From contig LR877147.1 of the NCBI GenBank assembly GCA_903995115.1, positions 682,001 through 746,000 on the forward strand: 64,000 nt of DNA. The letters run 5' to 3'. This document shows, piece after piece, positions 45,468-56,993 of this stretch. A model generated the notes under the pieces. The model did no database searches and was not told the origin of the DNA. It saw only the letters and a program-made list of their open reading frames with translations. How positions within the stretch are numbered: the stretch's first letter is position 1; each line of letters opens with the position of its first letter. Position numbers and translations under genes: made by a program. This DNA comes from Angomonas deanei (lineage: Eukaryota > Euglenozoa > Kinetoplastea > Trypanosomatida > Trypanosomatidae).

Positions 45468-46691
45468 ATGTCTAACACACCATTTGAGCCCAGCAAGTGC
45501 GTACAGGGCGAAGAAAACTTACTCAACCGCGTCTATGAACGGAAATCCGCCAGTGACAAGACCCAACTAAAAATGTCCATTGGCGATCCCACCTTTGACG
45601 GAAACCTGGTGACCAGCCCGGAGGCGGTGAAGGCGCATGTGGAGATCATCAAGACTCCTACCAATCACAAGTATCCACCTTTTGTTGGGCATCCCTCCTG
45701 TGACGCGGTTGCCAAGTACTGGGCCAGACGCTTCGCCCCCGATAACGCCGAGCATATCAAGAGCGGCAATATCATTCTAACCTGTGGTGGGTCGGAGGCG
45801 ATTCTCACCGCTTTCACCGCGCTAGCCGATGAGGGAGATAACATTCTTCTGCCGTCGCCGGGTTTCGCACAGTACCAATTTGTGTGCGACTTGAACAACA
45901 TTGAGCATCGTCCGTATCACCTGGATGGCGACTCTGGGTGGGAACTGAACCTCGACGAGGTGCGGTCACTCGTGGACAATAAGACCAAGGCCATCGTGCT
46001 GAATAACCCCAGCAACCCATGTGGGAGTAACTGGAGCCTACAGCATGTGGAGGCGATTGTGAAGCTGTGCGAGGAGCTCAAGCTGGTGATCATTGCCGAC
46101 GAGATATACAGCGGCATGGTGAGCGAGGGTCTCACCTTCAGCTCCTTCGCCAACCTCCACACCGAGGTCCCACGGCTCATCATCGGCGGTACGGCAAAGA
46201 TGTTTATGGCGCCGGGGTGGCGGCTGGGATGGATCCTCCTGGTGGACGAACGCGATTACCTAAAAGATGTGATGAAAGGAATGAGGGTGGTGAGCGGTCT
46301 CTCGCTCGGCCCTAACACCATCACGCTACAGGCCCTTCCCGCGATCCTGGAGCAAACCTCAGACAGCTACTGCGCTGCCAACCAGCGTGAAATACAGAAC
46401 AACGCGACCACCTTCGCCGATGCCGTCAACCAGCAGTGCAAGGGGCTCTCCTGTGCCAGCCCGCAGGGGGCACTCTACATCATGGTGAAGGTGGACCTCG
46501 CCGTGTTCACCGAGTTCCCGTCTGACGTGGAGTTCTACATGGCGCTCGAGGACGAGGAGAATGTGCAGGTGGTGCCGGGGACCTACCTCGGTGCGCCAGG
46601 TTTCTTCCGCGTGTGCATCACCCGGCCAGCCACCATCATTCATCAAGTGTGCGAGAGGCTCGTTGCGTTCTGCAATCGACACGCCAAGTGA
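45468..46691 (+). CDS. Tyrosine aminotransferase-like PLP enzyme, copy 1
   Basis: 407 residues. Fold-type I aminotransferase related to trypanosomatid tyrosine aminotransferase. KMSIGDPTFDGNL, CGGSEAIL, LNNPSNPCGSNWS (substrate/PLP contact), IIADEIYSGMV (PLP Asp), GGTAKMFMAPGWRLGW (PLP Lys244) and CITRPATII near the C-terminus. No targeting signal, so cytosolic. First of three tandem copies. Its N-terminal half is divergent from copy 2 (for example NHKYPPFVGHP against NHGYQRFHGHP), whereas DNA from about 46019 to 46650 is essentially identical to copy 2. Confidence 0.9.
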   Translation: MSNTPFEPSKCVQGEENLLNRVYERKSASDKTQLKMSIGDPTFDGNLVTSPEAVKAHVEIIKTPTNHKYPPFVGHPSCDAVAKYWARRFAPDNAEHIKSGNIILTCGGSEAILTAFTALADEGDNILLPSPGFAQYQFVCDLNNIEHRPYHLDGDSGWELNLDEVRSLVDNKTKAIVLNNPSNPCGSNWSLQHVEAIVKLCEELKLVIIADEIYSGMVSEGLTFSSFANLHTEVPRLIIGGTAKMFMAPGWRLGWILLVDERDYLKDVMKGMRVVSGLSLGPNTITLQALPAILEQTSDSYCAANQREIQNNATTFADAVNQQCKGLSCASPQGALYIMVKVDLAVFTEFPSDVEFYMALEDEENVQVVPGTYLGAPGFFRVCITRPATIIHQVCERLVAFCNRHAK

Positions 46692-46914
46692 ACATTTTTA
46701 ACGGTTGAAAGCTCCTTTACTTTTTTTTTTTTCGCTTTCTGTTATCGTTTACAACCTCTAATTGTCGTTCATCCTGTTTAGCTCCTTCTCGGTACTGCAT
46801 CGTTGAGATTAAAACACTTTTGTTTTGTGCATCCTTTCCCTCTCTCTTTCACGTCGAAAAGAAACTAACGGAAGAAAGACAACAGTTATCAAAAAAAAAA
46901 AAAGGGAATTACCA
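46692..46914. repeat. Duplicated intergenic spacer of the aminotransferase array
   Basis: About 220 bp nearly identical to 48142-48363. The T run and the CCTTTCCCTCTCTC tract ahead of the next ATG are kept in both, so each copy carries its own trans-splice signal. Confidence 0.8.
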
Positions 46915-48141
46915 ATGTCTGACGCACCGTTCGAGCCCAGCCGCACGGTCCAGGTGGAGGAAAACCTTTTTAGTCAGGTCTACCAGCGACAATCCGCCAG
47001 TAACAAGACCCAATTAAAAATGTCCGTCGGCGACCCCACCTTTGACGGGAACCTGGTGACCAGCCCGGAGGCGGTGAAGGCGCATGTGGAGATCATCAAG
47101 ACCCCCACGAACCATGGCTATCAACGGTTTCATGGACACCCCGCTGCCTGTGCTGCTGTGCCCAAGTACTGGGCCAGACGCTTCGCCCCCGACAATGCCG
47201 AGAACCTGAAGAGTGATAATGTCATTCTGACCTGTGGTGGGTCGGAGGCGATTCTCACCGCCTTCACCGCGCTAGCCGATGAGGGAGATAACATTCTTTT
47301 ACCGTCGCCGGGTTTTGCGCATTATCAGTTTGTGTGTGACGTGAACAATATTACTTTCCGCTTTTATCATACCAGCTCCGAGACTGGATGGGAGGTAGAC
47401 CTCGACGAGGTGCGGTCACTCGTGGACAATAAGACCAAGGCCATCTTGGTCAACAATCCTAACAATCCGTGTGGGAGTAACTGGAGCCTACAGCATGTGG
47501 AGGCGATTGTGAAGCTGTGCGAGGAGCTCAAGCTGGTGATCATTGCCGACGAGATATACAGCGGCATGGTGAGCGAGGGTCTCACCTTCAGCTCCTTCGC
47601 CAACCTCCACACCGAGGTCCCACGGCTCATCATCGGCGGTACGGCAAAGATGTTTATGGCGCCGGGGTGGCGGCTGGGATGGATCCTCCTGGTGGACGAA
47701 CGCGATTACCTAAAAGATGTGATGAAAGGAATGAGGGTGGTGAGCGGTCTCTCGCTCGGCCCTAACACCATCACGCTACAGGCCCTTCCCGCGATCCTGG
47801 AGCAAACCTCAGACAGCTACTGCGCTGCCAACCAGCGTGAAATACAGAACAACGCGACCACCTTCGCCGATGCCGTCAACCAGCAGTGCAAGGGGCTCTC
47901 CTGTGCCAGCCCGCAGGGGGCACTCTACATCATGGTGAAGGTGGACCTCGCCGTGTTCACCGAGTTCCCGTCTGACGTGGAGTTCTACATGGCGCTCGAG
48001 GACGAGGAGAATGTGCAGGTGGTGCCGGGGACCTACCTCGGTGCGCCAGGTTTCTTCCGCGTGTGCATCACCCGGCCAGCCACCATCATTCATCAAGTGT
48101 GTGAGAGGCTCGTTGCTTTCTGCAATCGACACGCCAAGTGA
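46915..48141 (+). CDS. Tyrosine aminotransferase-like PLP enzyme, copy 2
   Basis: 408 residues from the ATG at 46915 (MSDAPFEPSRTVQ); the frame is open upstream through the pyrimidine-rich leader. Same catalytic motifs as copy 1. The 5' two-thirds (46915-47710) and the upstream leader nearly match copy 3, while the 3' third and the 3' flank nearly match copy 1, so this gene is a mosaic of its neighbours. Confidence 0.9.
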   Translation: MSDAPFEPSRTVQVEENLFSQVYQRQSASNKTQLKMSVGDPTFDGNLVTSPEAVKAHVEIIKTPTNHGYQRFHGHPAACAAVPKYWARRFAPDNAENLKSDNVILTCGGSEAILTAFTALADEGDNILLPSPGFAHYQFVCDVNNITFRFYHTSSETGWEVDLDEVRSLVDNKTKAILVNNPNNPCGSNWSLQHVEAIVKLCEELKLVIIADEIYSGMVSEGLTFSSFANLHTEVPRLIIGGTAKMFMAPGWRLGWILLVDERDYLKDVMKGMRVVSGLSLGPNTITLQALPAILEQTSDSYCAANQREIQNNATTFADAVNQQCKGLSCASPQGALYIMVKVDLAVFTEFPSDVEFYMALEDEENVQVVPGTYLGAPGFFRVCITRPATIIHQVCERLVAFCNRHAK

Positions 48142-48363
48142 TCATTTTAACGGTTGAAAGCTCCTTTACTTTTTTTTTTTTTTCGCTTTCTGTTATCGTT
48201 TACAACCTCTAATTGTCGTTCATCCTGTTTAGCTCCTTCTCGGTACTGCATCGCTGAGATTAAAACACTTTTGTTTTGTGCATCCTTTCCCTCTCTCTTT
48301 CACGTCGAAAAGAAACTAACGGAAGAAAGACAACAGTTATTAAAGAAAAAAAAGGAATTACCA

Positions 48364-49590
48364 ATGTCTGACGCACCGTTCGAGCCCAGCCGCACGGTCC
48401 AGGTGGAGGAAAACCTTTTTAGTCAGGTCTACCAGCGACAATCCGCCAGTAACAAGACCCAACTCAAAATGTCCGTCGGCGACCCCACCTTTGACGGAAA
48501 CCTGGTGACCAGCCCGGAGGCGGTGAAGGCGCATGTGGAGATCATCAAGACCCCCACGAACCATGGCTATCAACGGTTTCATGGACACCCCGCTGCCTGT
48601 GCTGCTGTGCCCAAGTACTGGGCCAGACGCTTCGCCCCCGACAATGCCGAGAACCTGAAGAGTGATAATGTCATTCTGACCTGTGGTGGGTCGGAGGCGA
48701 TTCTCACCGCCTTCACCGCGCTAGCCGATGAGGGAGATAACATTCTTTTACCGTCGCCGGGTTTTGCGCATTATCAGTTTGTGTGTGACGTGAACAATAT
48801 TACTTTCCGCTTTTATCATACCAGCTCCGAGACTGGATGGGAGGTAGACCTCGACGAGGTGCGGTCACTCGTGGACAATAAGACCAAGGCCATCTTGGTC
48901 AACAATCCTAACAATCCGTGTGGGAGTAACTGGAGCCTACAGCATGTGGAGGCGATTGTGAAGCTGTGCGAGGAGCTCAAGCTGGTGATCATTGCCGACG
49001 AGATATACAGCGGCATGGTGAGCGAGGGTCTCACCTTCAGCTCCTTCGCCAACCTCCACACCGAGGTCCCACGGCTCATCATCGGCGGTACGGCAAAGAT
49101 GTTTATGGCGCCGGGGTGGCGGCTGGGATGGATCCTCCTGGTGGACGAACGGGATTATCTAAAAGATGTTATGGCTGGAATGAAAAGCATGTGCACCTTC
49201 TCACTTGGCCCGAATGCCATCACACAACAGGCTCTTCCCGCGATCCTGGAGCAAACTCCGGACAGCTACTACGCCGCTACGCAGCGCGAAATACAGAACA
49301 ACGCGACCGCTTTTGCCGATGCCGTCAACCAGCAGTGCAAGGGGCTCTCCTGTGCCAGCCCGCAGGGGGCACTCTACATCATGGTGAAGGTGGACCTCGC
49401 CGTGTTCACCGAGTTCCCGTCTGACGTGGAGTTCTACATGGCGCTCGAGGACGAGGAGAATGTGCAGGTGGTGCCGGGGACCTACCTCGGTGCGCCAGGT
49501 TTCTTCCGCGTGTGCATCACCCGGCCAGCCACCATCATTCAACAGTTGTCAGAGCGGTTATCCGCTTTCTGCAATCGACACGCCAAGTGA
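48364..49590 (+). CDS. Tyrosine aminotransferase-like PLP enzyme, copy 3
   Basis: 408 residues from the ATG at 48364. Matches copy 2 almost exactly to about 49150, differs over 49150-49310 (MAGMKSMCTFSLGPNAITQQ in place of MKGMRVVSGLSLGPNTITLQ), matches again, and ends with QQLSERLSAF rather than HQVCERLVAF. The changed patch lies just after the PLP lysine in the large domain and could alter substrate preference (inference). Its 3' flank is unrelated to those of copies 1 and 2. Confidence 0.9.
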   Translation: MSDAPFEPSRTVQVEENLFSQVYQRQSASNKTQLKMSVGDPTFDGNLVTSPEAVKAHVEIIKTPTNHGYQRFHGHPAACAAVPKYWARRFAPDNAENLKSDNVILTCGGSEAILTAFTALADEGDNILLPSPGFAHYQFVCDVNNITFRFYHTSSETGWEVDLDEVRSLVDNKTKAILVNNPNNPCGSNWSLQHVEAIVKLCEELKLVIIADEIYSGMVSEGLTFSSFANLHTEVPRLIIGGTAKMFMAPGWRLGWILLVDERDYLKDVMAGMKSMCTFSLGPNAITQQALPAILEQTPDSYYAATQREIQNNATAFADAVNQQCKGLSCASPQGALYIMVKVDLAVFTEFPSDVEFYMALEDEENVQVVPGTYLGAPGFFRVCITRPATIIQQLSERLSAFCNRHAK

Positions 49591-51186
<1,596 letters not shown>

Positions 51187-51573
51187 ACACGGATAGGAAA
51201 AAAAAAAGGTGGAGGGAAGCAGTCTACTACTCTGATGTTTTTTTTTTTTTTTTAACACTGTGGATAGTGTGTGAGGGCTCAAAAGATTTATTTAATTGAT
51301 ATTTTGGTTTTCCGATGAAGCGCAAATGCATGAAAAAAAAAAAAAAATAGGATTGCGCGGAGGGAAACGAAAAAAAAAAAAATTCCTTTGAAAAGCATTT
51401 TTTAATTCTGTATGAATAAAGTATTGATGTGTTTTAGACAATGATGCCCACTTGTGGATGGGAAAAACAAACGAAAATATTTCCCGTACTACTCACTCTC
51501 CCTTTTTTTTTTCGCGCTATTTTCTTGCTACAAAAAAAAAAAAAAGGAAGAAGAAGCCAACTCGTAAAAAACA
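51187..51573. other. AT-rich intergenic region
   Basis: No gene seen. Homopolymer runs at 51198, 51238-51254, 51334, 51370 and 51533, and a CTCACTCTCCCTTTTTT pyrimidine tract near 51490-51510 before the permease gene. Confidence 0.5.
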
Positions 51574-52971
51574 ATGACACACGAAAACAAAGCCGACCTC
51601 GAATACTACGGGCTCGACCCCTACAGTTTGGTCAGCAAGGACATCACGACAGGGGTGGAACCGGTGGAGGATCAACCCTACCTGTCCGAGTCATCCGAGG
51701 AGAAACGACCCAACTACTTCATGGGCAAGGTGACCCAAGGTATTCAGCGCATCGTCCCTCCAGGTGGTCTCGCCGCCAACTGTTTTAGTCTAAGCTCCGT
51801 CACCCTCGGCGGTGGTATCATCAGCATGGCGAACAGCTTCCGTACGAGTGGTATCCTCATGGCCGTCATTTACCTGGTGGTCATGTGTGCCGTGACGGTG
51901 TACACCATGACGCTCATTGGGTTCGCGATGCGCATCACCGGCCTGAAGAGCTTCGAGACGATGGGACGAGGTCTGTTCGGTCGTGGTGGGGACTACTTTG
52001 TGGGGGCGGTGCTCGCCATCTCCACCTGCGGTACCGCTATTGCCTACGTGAACGCCTCGGGGACGCTGGTGAAGCCGATTCTGCTCAAGGCCCCCGGGAC
52101 GCCGGAGTACCTCAAGACGGAAAACGGCAATCGTCTTATACGGACGTTAATCTGGGCCGTTATTCTACTGCCCGCGATTGTGCCGAAGCACTTGAATAGT
52201 ATTCGCTACATCTCCGTCCTCGGGGTCTCCTTCGTGCTCTACTTTGTCATCACGATCGTCGTCCACAGCTCGATGCATGGTCTCAAGCTGGGCATGCGGG
52301 ATGACATGGCGCTCTTCACCAGCGGCAATACCGCCATCTACGGTCTATCCATCTTCATTTTTGCCTTCATGTGCCAAGGCATCACCTACTCCGTCTACTA
52401 CGAAATGAAGCCCAAGTCGTCCGTCAAGCAGCTCACCGTCGCGAGCGGGATTGGGATGACCATCTGCACCATTTTTTACATTATTGCCGGTGTATTTGGG
52501 TATTTGGACTTTTCCAACGAGGTGAAACCATCCATTTTGGAGAACTACGACCCCATCGCGGACCCTTACGTCATGGTGGCGTATGTGGGGATGTTGATAA
52601 AGATTGTGGCCGCTTTTTGCGCCAACTGGATCCCTATTCGCAATTTTCTCTACTACTGCCTCCGGTGGAACTTGGAGACGACCCCCTACTGGCTGCACTT
52701 TATCTTTTGCTTCGTGGTGTCGGGGATCATCCTTGTGGCGGGTCTCTTCATTCCGAGTGTGTCCGTGGCGTTTGGGCTCGTTGGGTCCCTCTGCGGTGGT
52801 TTTATCAGCTTCATCTTCCCCGCCCTCTTCTACATGTACACCGGCAACTGGAGTTTGAAGACGGTAGGGTGGTTCCACTGGATTGGGTGCCACTTTTTGC
52901 TGCTTGGCGGCGTTGTGGCGATCGTCTGGGGGACCATCGCCACCATCTACTCCAGCTTTATTGATACGTAG
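51574..52971 (+). CDS. Amino acid transporter/permease, trypanosomatid AAT type (AAAP family)
   Basis: 465 residues. Hydrophilic N-terminus (about 1-60), then about eleven hydrophobic segments. The first is preceded by PPGGLAANCFSLSSVTLGGGIISM, the conserved entry into TM1 of trypanosomatid amino acid permeases. Other typical parts: AISTCGTAIAYVNASG, FAFMCQGITYSVYYEMK, FGYLDFSNEVKPSILENYDP, and ANWIPIRNFLYYCL. Integral plasma-membrane (or internal) transporter; substrate cannot be read from sequence. Intact, normal family length. Confidence 0.9.
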   Translation: MTHENKADLEYYGLDPYSLVSKDITTGVEPVEDQPYLSESSEEKRPNYFMGKVTQGIQRIVPPGGLAANCFSLSSVTLGGGIISMANSFRTSGILMAVIYLVVMCAVTVYTMTLIGFAMRITGLKSFETMGRGLFGRGGDYFVGAVLAISTCGTAIAYVNASGTLVKPILLKAPGTPEYLKTENGNRLIRTLIWAVILLPAIVPKHLNSIRYISVLGVSFVLYFVITIVVHSSMHGLKLGMRDDMALFTSGNTAIYGLSIFIFAFMCQGITYSVYYEMKPKSSVKQLTVASGIGMTICTIFYIIAGVFGYLDFSNEVKPSILENYDPIADPYVMVAYVGMLIKIVAAFCANWIPIRNFLYYCLRWNLETTPYWLHFIFCFVVSGIILVAGLFIPSVSVAFGLVGSLCGGFISFIFPALFYMYTGNWSLKTVGWFHWIGCHFLLLGGVVAIVWGTIATIYSSFIDT

Positions 52972-53338
52972 GGAGGAGGGAAAACCAAAAAAAAAAAAAA
53001 TCTTGTTTCGTTTTTTTCTTTCTTTCGTTTTTTTTTTTTTTGACAAAAAAAAAAAATAAACACATTATGCAATCGAGGAAAAATTTGTTCTTTATATACC
53101 TTATAAGTATCACTGTTGTAACAACCCAATTCTTTAAAAAAAAAAAAAGGTTAATTTTTTTATTTTTGTTTGTTTATGAAGAACCCAGCTTTCTAATTGG
53201 ACTTTCGCTAAACAAAGAAAAAAAAAGTGAGCATGACGGCACCTGTCTATTTCTATTGTCTTACGTCTGTTGTGTCGTCTTTTTTCTATTTTTTGTATGA
53301 ATTTTCTCTCTTCCCCCCCACTCTCTTTTTTCGTTAGT

Positions 53339-53377
53339 CATTATAGTGGTTCAACAACATGATCCGAGAACATCTAT
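53339..53377 (+). repeat. R7 module, copy 2; left edge of block 3
   Basis: Matches 14527-14565. Sequence to its left is not shared with other blocks, so a junction lies at about 53338. Confidence 0.75.
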
Positions 53378-53397
53378 TATTTTTATCTGTTGATGTT

Positions 53398-53495
53398 CGC
53401 TAAATGATGTTTACGCTTTGGAATTACCATCTGAACCTTGATTGAAGAGATTATGCAATTGTGCATTACACTGTTACTCAACTTTTGACTGATGT
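53398..53495 (+). repeat. R3 module, copy 3
   Basis: Near-identical to the copies at 14143 and 14590. Confidence 0.85.
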
Positions 53496-53598
53496 CGCGA
53501 TCGAAACTGCTTTTTATTATTATTATTTTGTGTTAGTTAGTTTTTTTGTGTGTTTTGTTTCCCGCGCCCCTTTGACGATAAACTAATACTGTTAAATG

Positions 53599-53685
53599 AT
53601 GAAATTGCTATGATCAAAAAATAATTGGAAGACGAGTCTGACTAAAACATTATTGATGTATAAATTTTTTATACGGCACTGACGA
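53599..53685 (+). repeat. R6 module, copy 2
   Basis: Near-identical to 14357-14446 apart from A and T run lengths. Confidence 0.8.
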
Positions 53686-53735
53686 TAAAGCAATTCCTGT
53701 ATCTGTCTGCTCCCCTCTGAATCCTTGTTGATGTC

Positions 53736-53833
53736 CACTAAATGATGTTTACGCTTTGGAATTACCATCTGAACCTTGATTGAAGAAATTATGCAATTGT
53801 GCATTACACTGTTACTCAACTTTTGACTGACGT
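53736..53833 (+). repeat. R3 module, copy 4
   Basis: Direct repeat of 53398-53495, about 340 bp downstream. Confidence 0.85.
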
Positions 53834-53936
53834 GGCGGAATGGATCATCTCTCTCGTCACACCAACTGAAGTCTGTACACAACGGACAACCCTTTCTGCT
53901 GCTTCATTGACACGTTTCTATTACACGTCTCTGTGC

Positions 53937-54164
53937 AAAGGATGACACACACCGACTGGAGTCAAAGCTGAACGGAGGAACTGAGTTGACAAAAAAGGGT
54001 TTATTATACACATAATAACTTGACTGAACTCTTCTGCTTACTGCTTCCTATCACCCACCCCTAAAGAACCACACACGATGACACACACCGACTGGAGTCT
54101 CTGAGATCAACTGAATTGAGAAATCGGATAGAATTCTTCTTTCCCCATCTGACGATTGGTTTTC
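53937..54164 (+). repeat. R2b module, copy 4
   Basis: As the other R2b copies, followed by TTCCGAGTATCACCGTGG. Confidence 0.8.
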
Positions 54165-54298
54165 CGAGTATCACCGTGGAGTGACTTGACTAGCTGTTGT
54201 CCTACCTTTCGTCAAACTGTTGTCAGTGACACTGTACATGGAACTATACCCAACTGTCTCTCTATATTATTTTCTGGTTAGTTTTGTATCAAGCATCA

Positions 54299-55858
54299 AT
54301 GACCGACACAGTTCCAGCTGCCTTCTTCGCCCAATGGGTGGCGCTTCAAGGAAGAGTCGATGACCTAACGAACGAGAAGATGGCTTGGGTGAAAGAAGAG
54401 AGTGTTCTTCGAGAGGAAAACAGAGAATTACGGGAAAAGTACGACCAACTGAATAAAGTGCACGATGCACTGGTGGAGGAGCACCAGAACTATATGGAGG
54501 AAATGATCAACCTCAATACACGTCTGAAGCAGGAGTTGGAGGAAGCGAAGGATATGCGGTTCAAGATGGGGGAAGTTAAGAAAGTGCTGATGGAAAAATT
54601 TTACAACTACTCCACCGGTCAGTTTGACCTAATCGCGTTGTTCAACTATTGCAGGACACACAGTGTTCCCACCGATGTGATTAAAGACGCGCTCAGTGAA
54701 GATGGTCGCGAGACGCTGAGTCTACCTAATGACCTCAACTCCTTAGTAGGGCACGCCCACGTCAAGCAGTTCTTGGAGGCAATCGTTGCCGCACTCCCAA
54801 ACTTGAAGTGCATCACAGGCTACTTTACGAGCATCCATCACTGTTATCTACAACACAAGGAAGGTAACGTCCCTCGGAAAGTGTTGGAGGCTTATTGTGC
54901 CGGCTACAACAGAACCACTTATCAACTCACCCAAGATGAAGTTAACACAATACAGTCCGCTGCACTGTCCGTGTCAGACTATCTCACCACAGTGCTACCA
55001 CTCCTGCCACAGGTGACTGATCTCTTCCTCCCAGATAACCTTGGCTCCTTGGTAGGAGAGGTCAACGTGAAAGAAGTGTTGGAGGCAATCGTTGCCTCAC
55101 TCCCAAACTTGAAGTGCATCACTGGCTACTTTACGAGCATCCATCACTGTTATCTACAACACAAGCAGGGTAACGTCCCTCGCAAAGTGCTGGAGGCGTA
55201 TTGTGCCGGCTACAACGAAAGTGATTATACGGTCACCCAAGACATACGCAATGACTTACAACTAGCTGAACTGTCCGTGTCAGAGTACCTCCGCACGGTG
55301 GTCCCTCTATTATCCAAGGTGACTGGTCTCTCGCTGCCTGATGACCTTAACACCTTATTAGGAAACGCCAACGTGAAAGAGTTCTTGGAGGCAATCGTTG
55401 CCTCACTGCCAAACTTGAAGAGCGTCACTGGCTACTTTACGAGCATCCACCACTGTTATCTACAACACAAGGAAGGTATCGTCCCTCGCAAAGTGTTGGA
55501 GGCTTACTGTGGCGGCTACAACAGAACCACTTATCAACTCACTAATGACGCAATCAACACGATACAGTCCGCTGGGCTGTCCGTGTCGGAGTATCTCTCA
55601 ACGGTGCTACCTCTCCTGCCGGAGGTAACCGACGTATCCTTATACAAAACTAAAATTACCACCCTCGACTGGTGTGAAAGATTGCCGGAAAGAGTGAGTA
55701 TGGTAGACATCAGTGGCTGTCCCAAAATAAAAGACTACACACCGCTGTTGAAGATGAAAGGATTAAAGGATGTATATTACAACGGTTTCGCCCACTCATC
55801 CTTTCAAAGGGTGAAAGAACAGTTAACCGGAAGAGGAGTGAAATACACATTGCACTAG
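54299..55858 (+). CDS. Repeat-family protein F (coiled coil, 3 repeats, LRR-like cap)
   Basis: 519 residues from the ATG at 54299. MTDTVPAAFFAQWVALQGRVDD as in B, then a coiled coil matching D (REENRELREKYDQL), linker FYNYSTGQFDLIALF, three repeats (LPNDLNSLVGHAHVKQF, LPDNLGSLVGEVNVKEV, LPDDLNTLLGNANVKEF) and cap with ITTLDWCERLPE and CPKIKDYTPLLKMKGLK. The three repeats are very alike, including a shared FTSIHHCYLQHK variant found nowhere else in the window, which points to recent tandem expansion inside this gene. Stop TAG. Confidence 0.84.
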   Translation: MTDTVPAAFFAQWVALQGRVDDLTNEKMAWVKEESVLREENRELREKYDQLNKVHDALVEEHQNYMEEMINLNTRLKQELEEAKDMRFKMGEVKKVLMEKFYNYSTGQFDLIALFNYCRTHSVPTDVIKDALSEDGRETLSLPNDLNSLVGHAHVKQFLEAIVAALPNLKCITGYFTSIHHCYLQHKEGNVPRKVLEAYCAGYNRTTYQLTQDEVNTIQSAALSVSDYLTTVLPLLPQVTDLFLPDNLGSLVGEVNVKEVLEAIVASLPNLKCITGYFTSIHHCYLQHKQGNVPRKVLEAYCAGYNESDYTVTQDIRNDLQLAELSVSEYLRTVVPLLSKVTGLSLPDDLNTLLGNANVKEFLEAIVASLPNLKSVTGYFTSIHHCYLQHKEGIVPRKVLEAYCGGYNRTTYQLTNDAINTIQSAGLSVSEYLSTVLPLLPEVTDVSLYKTKITTLDWCERLPERVSMVDISGCPKIKDYTPLLKMKGLKDVYYNGFAHSSFQRVKEQLTGRGVKYTLH

Positions 55859-56185
55859 TTACCCCGTAAGTGTTCTATAATCACACATTCCTTCCGCCCC
55901 ACACCTTTTATCACTTCCACTACTTTCCCGACTTCATCCCTCCAGGAAACAGATTAACTGAAGTGTCACATACACGGGTTTCTCTTATGAACTCTTTTTT
56001 TATCATTATTTGTTTTACAATTAAAGAGCTCTTTTTTGCTGTTGTTGTTTTCTTGTTAAAAAAGATAGTTTTATGAAAAATCTGAATTCTTATTATTGGA
56101 GGAATACTAGAAAAATGACCAGATTGTTGTTCCCGTCTGAAATGGTTACGATCGTCTTTTGAGGCCCTATCACCCTCTCCCACTC

Positions 56186-56514
56186 CTTAGCAGATGTCCT
56201 TCACTGTACCTCCGCGGATGACCTCACCAGTATCCACACAGACCACAACAGGGGGGTGAGCGAGGAGTAGTTGGAAACTTTACGACAGTCATTGTTCCCC
56301 CTACTCTCTAACTTTGGTGTACCACCGCAATGAATATAGGATGACAGTTTTTATCACATCGCGACACTCTGAACTACTTCAAGGAACGAGAACGTGAAAA
56401 AAGCAAAAATCGAGAAAGAACATCTGATATTCGCCGTAACTTGCTTTCTGCTTTTCATTGCGCACAGGTATGTCTGTGTGCTTTTCTTTCCCTTTTTTTT
56501 CTCCCGACACGTCC
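56186..56514 (+). repeat. R4 module, copy 2
   Basis: Near-identical to 36901-37225, 19 kb away. Confidence 0.8.
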
Positions 56515-56640
56515 ATGACGATAAACCACTTACGACGGTCTTATGACCTTACTACCCCGAAAATGGATAGACGATACAGTGTTTTACAACAAAAGGGGCC
56601 CGCCGACTTCAATTTCCAGCAGGCGGTGTCCCGTGTCCGA
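56515..56640 (+). repeat. R1 module, copy 5
   Basis: Identical to copies 1 and 6 over 126 bp. The small ORF from ATG 56470 (MSVCFSFPFF) ends with the TAG right after R1. Confidence 0.85.
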
Positions 56641-56845
56641 TAGACGTGCCTGCTTCACAGCCTCTCTGGTAGGAATGACGAAACTGTCTATATCCGTGTT
56701 TCAGCTGAACTATTCTTGTTGATAATACTTTCATGATCTGTTTGACTACTGACCTGTGTTTTATTGCTACTTCTGCTGCTCACTCTCTCTATCATGTATG
56801 TATTTGCCAGTATTTCGGTGTGACCAGAGAGTTCCTATAAAAACA
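56641..56845 (+). repeat. R5 module, copy 2
   Basis: Matches 34966-35155; it again precedes a type I gene. Confidence 0.8.
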
Positions 56846-56993
56846 TAGTAGTCGTTTGTTCGCCTTGTTCTTCCTGTGAGTATCGTGACGACGCATTCTA
56901 CGCCCCACTCTCTCCTACCTTTTTATTATTATTACCATCCAGTTTTATTTCAGACACTCAGTTGAATTTTTAACGCCTTCTTTACGCGAAATT

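Larger units (their letters stand above)
52972..54298. repeat. Gap before family gene F: AT-rich part, then modules R7, R3, R6, R3, R2b
   Basis: 52972-53338 is AT-rich with long homopolymers and no gene. From 53339 the block-3 modules start: R7 (53339-53377), R3 (53398-53495), R6 (53599-53685), R3 (53736-53833), R2b (53937-54164) and the type II leader ending TTAG before ATG 54299. R1 and R2a are absent here. Confidence 0.8.
55859..56993. repeat. Gap between family genes F and G
   Basis: Shared 3' flank (about 55860-55990), T-rich stretch, R4 (56186-56514), R1 copy 5 (56515-56640), R5 (56641-56845) and the type I 5' flank with TTTATTTCAG and ACTCAG acceptor-like sites before ATG 56994. Confidence 0.8.

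Noticed and set aside
53040-53300. 86-codon ORF rich in Lys and Phe after the permease gene
   Set aside because: Made of A and T homopolymers, which is UTR-like.
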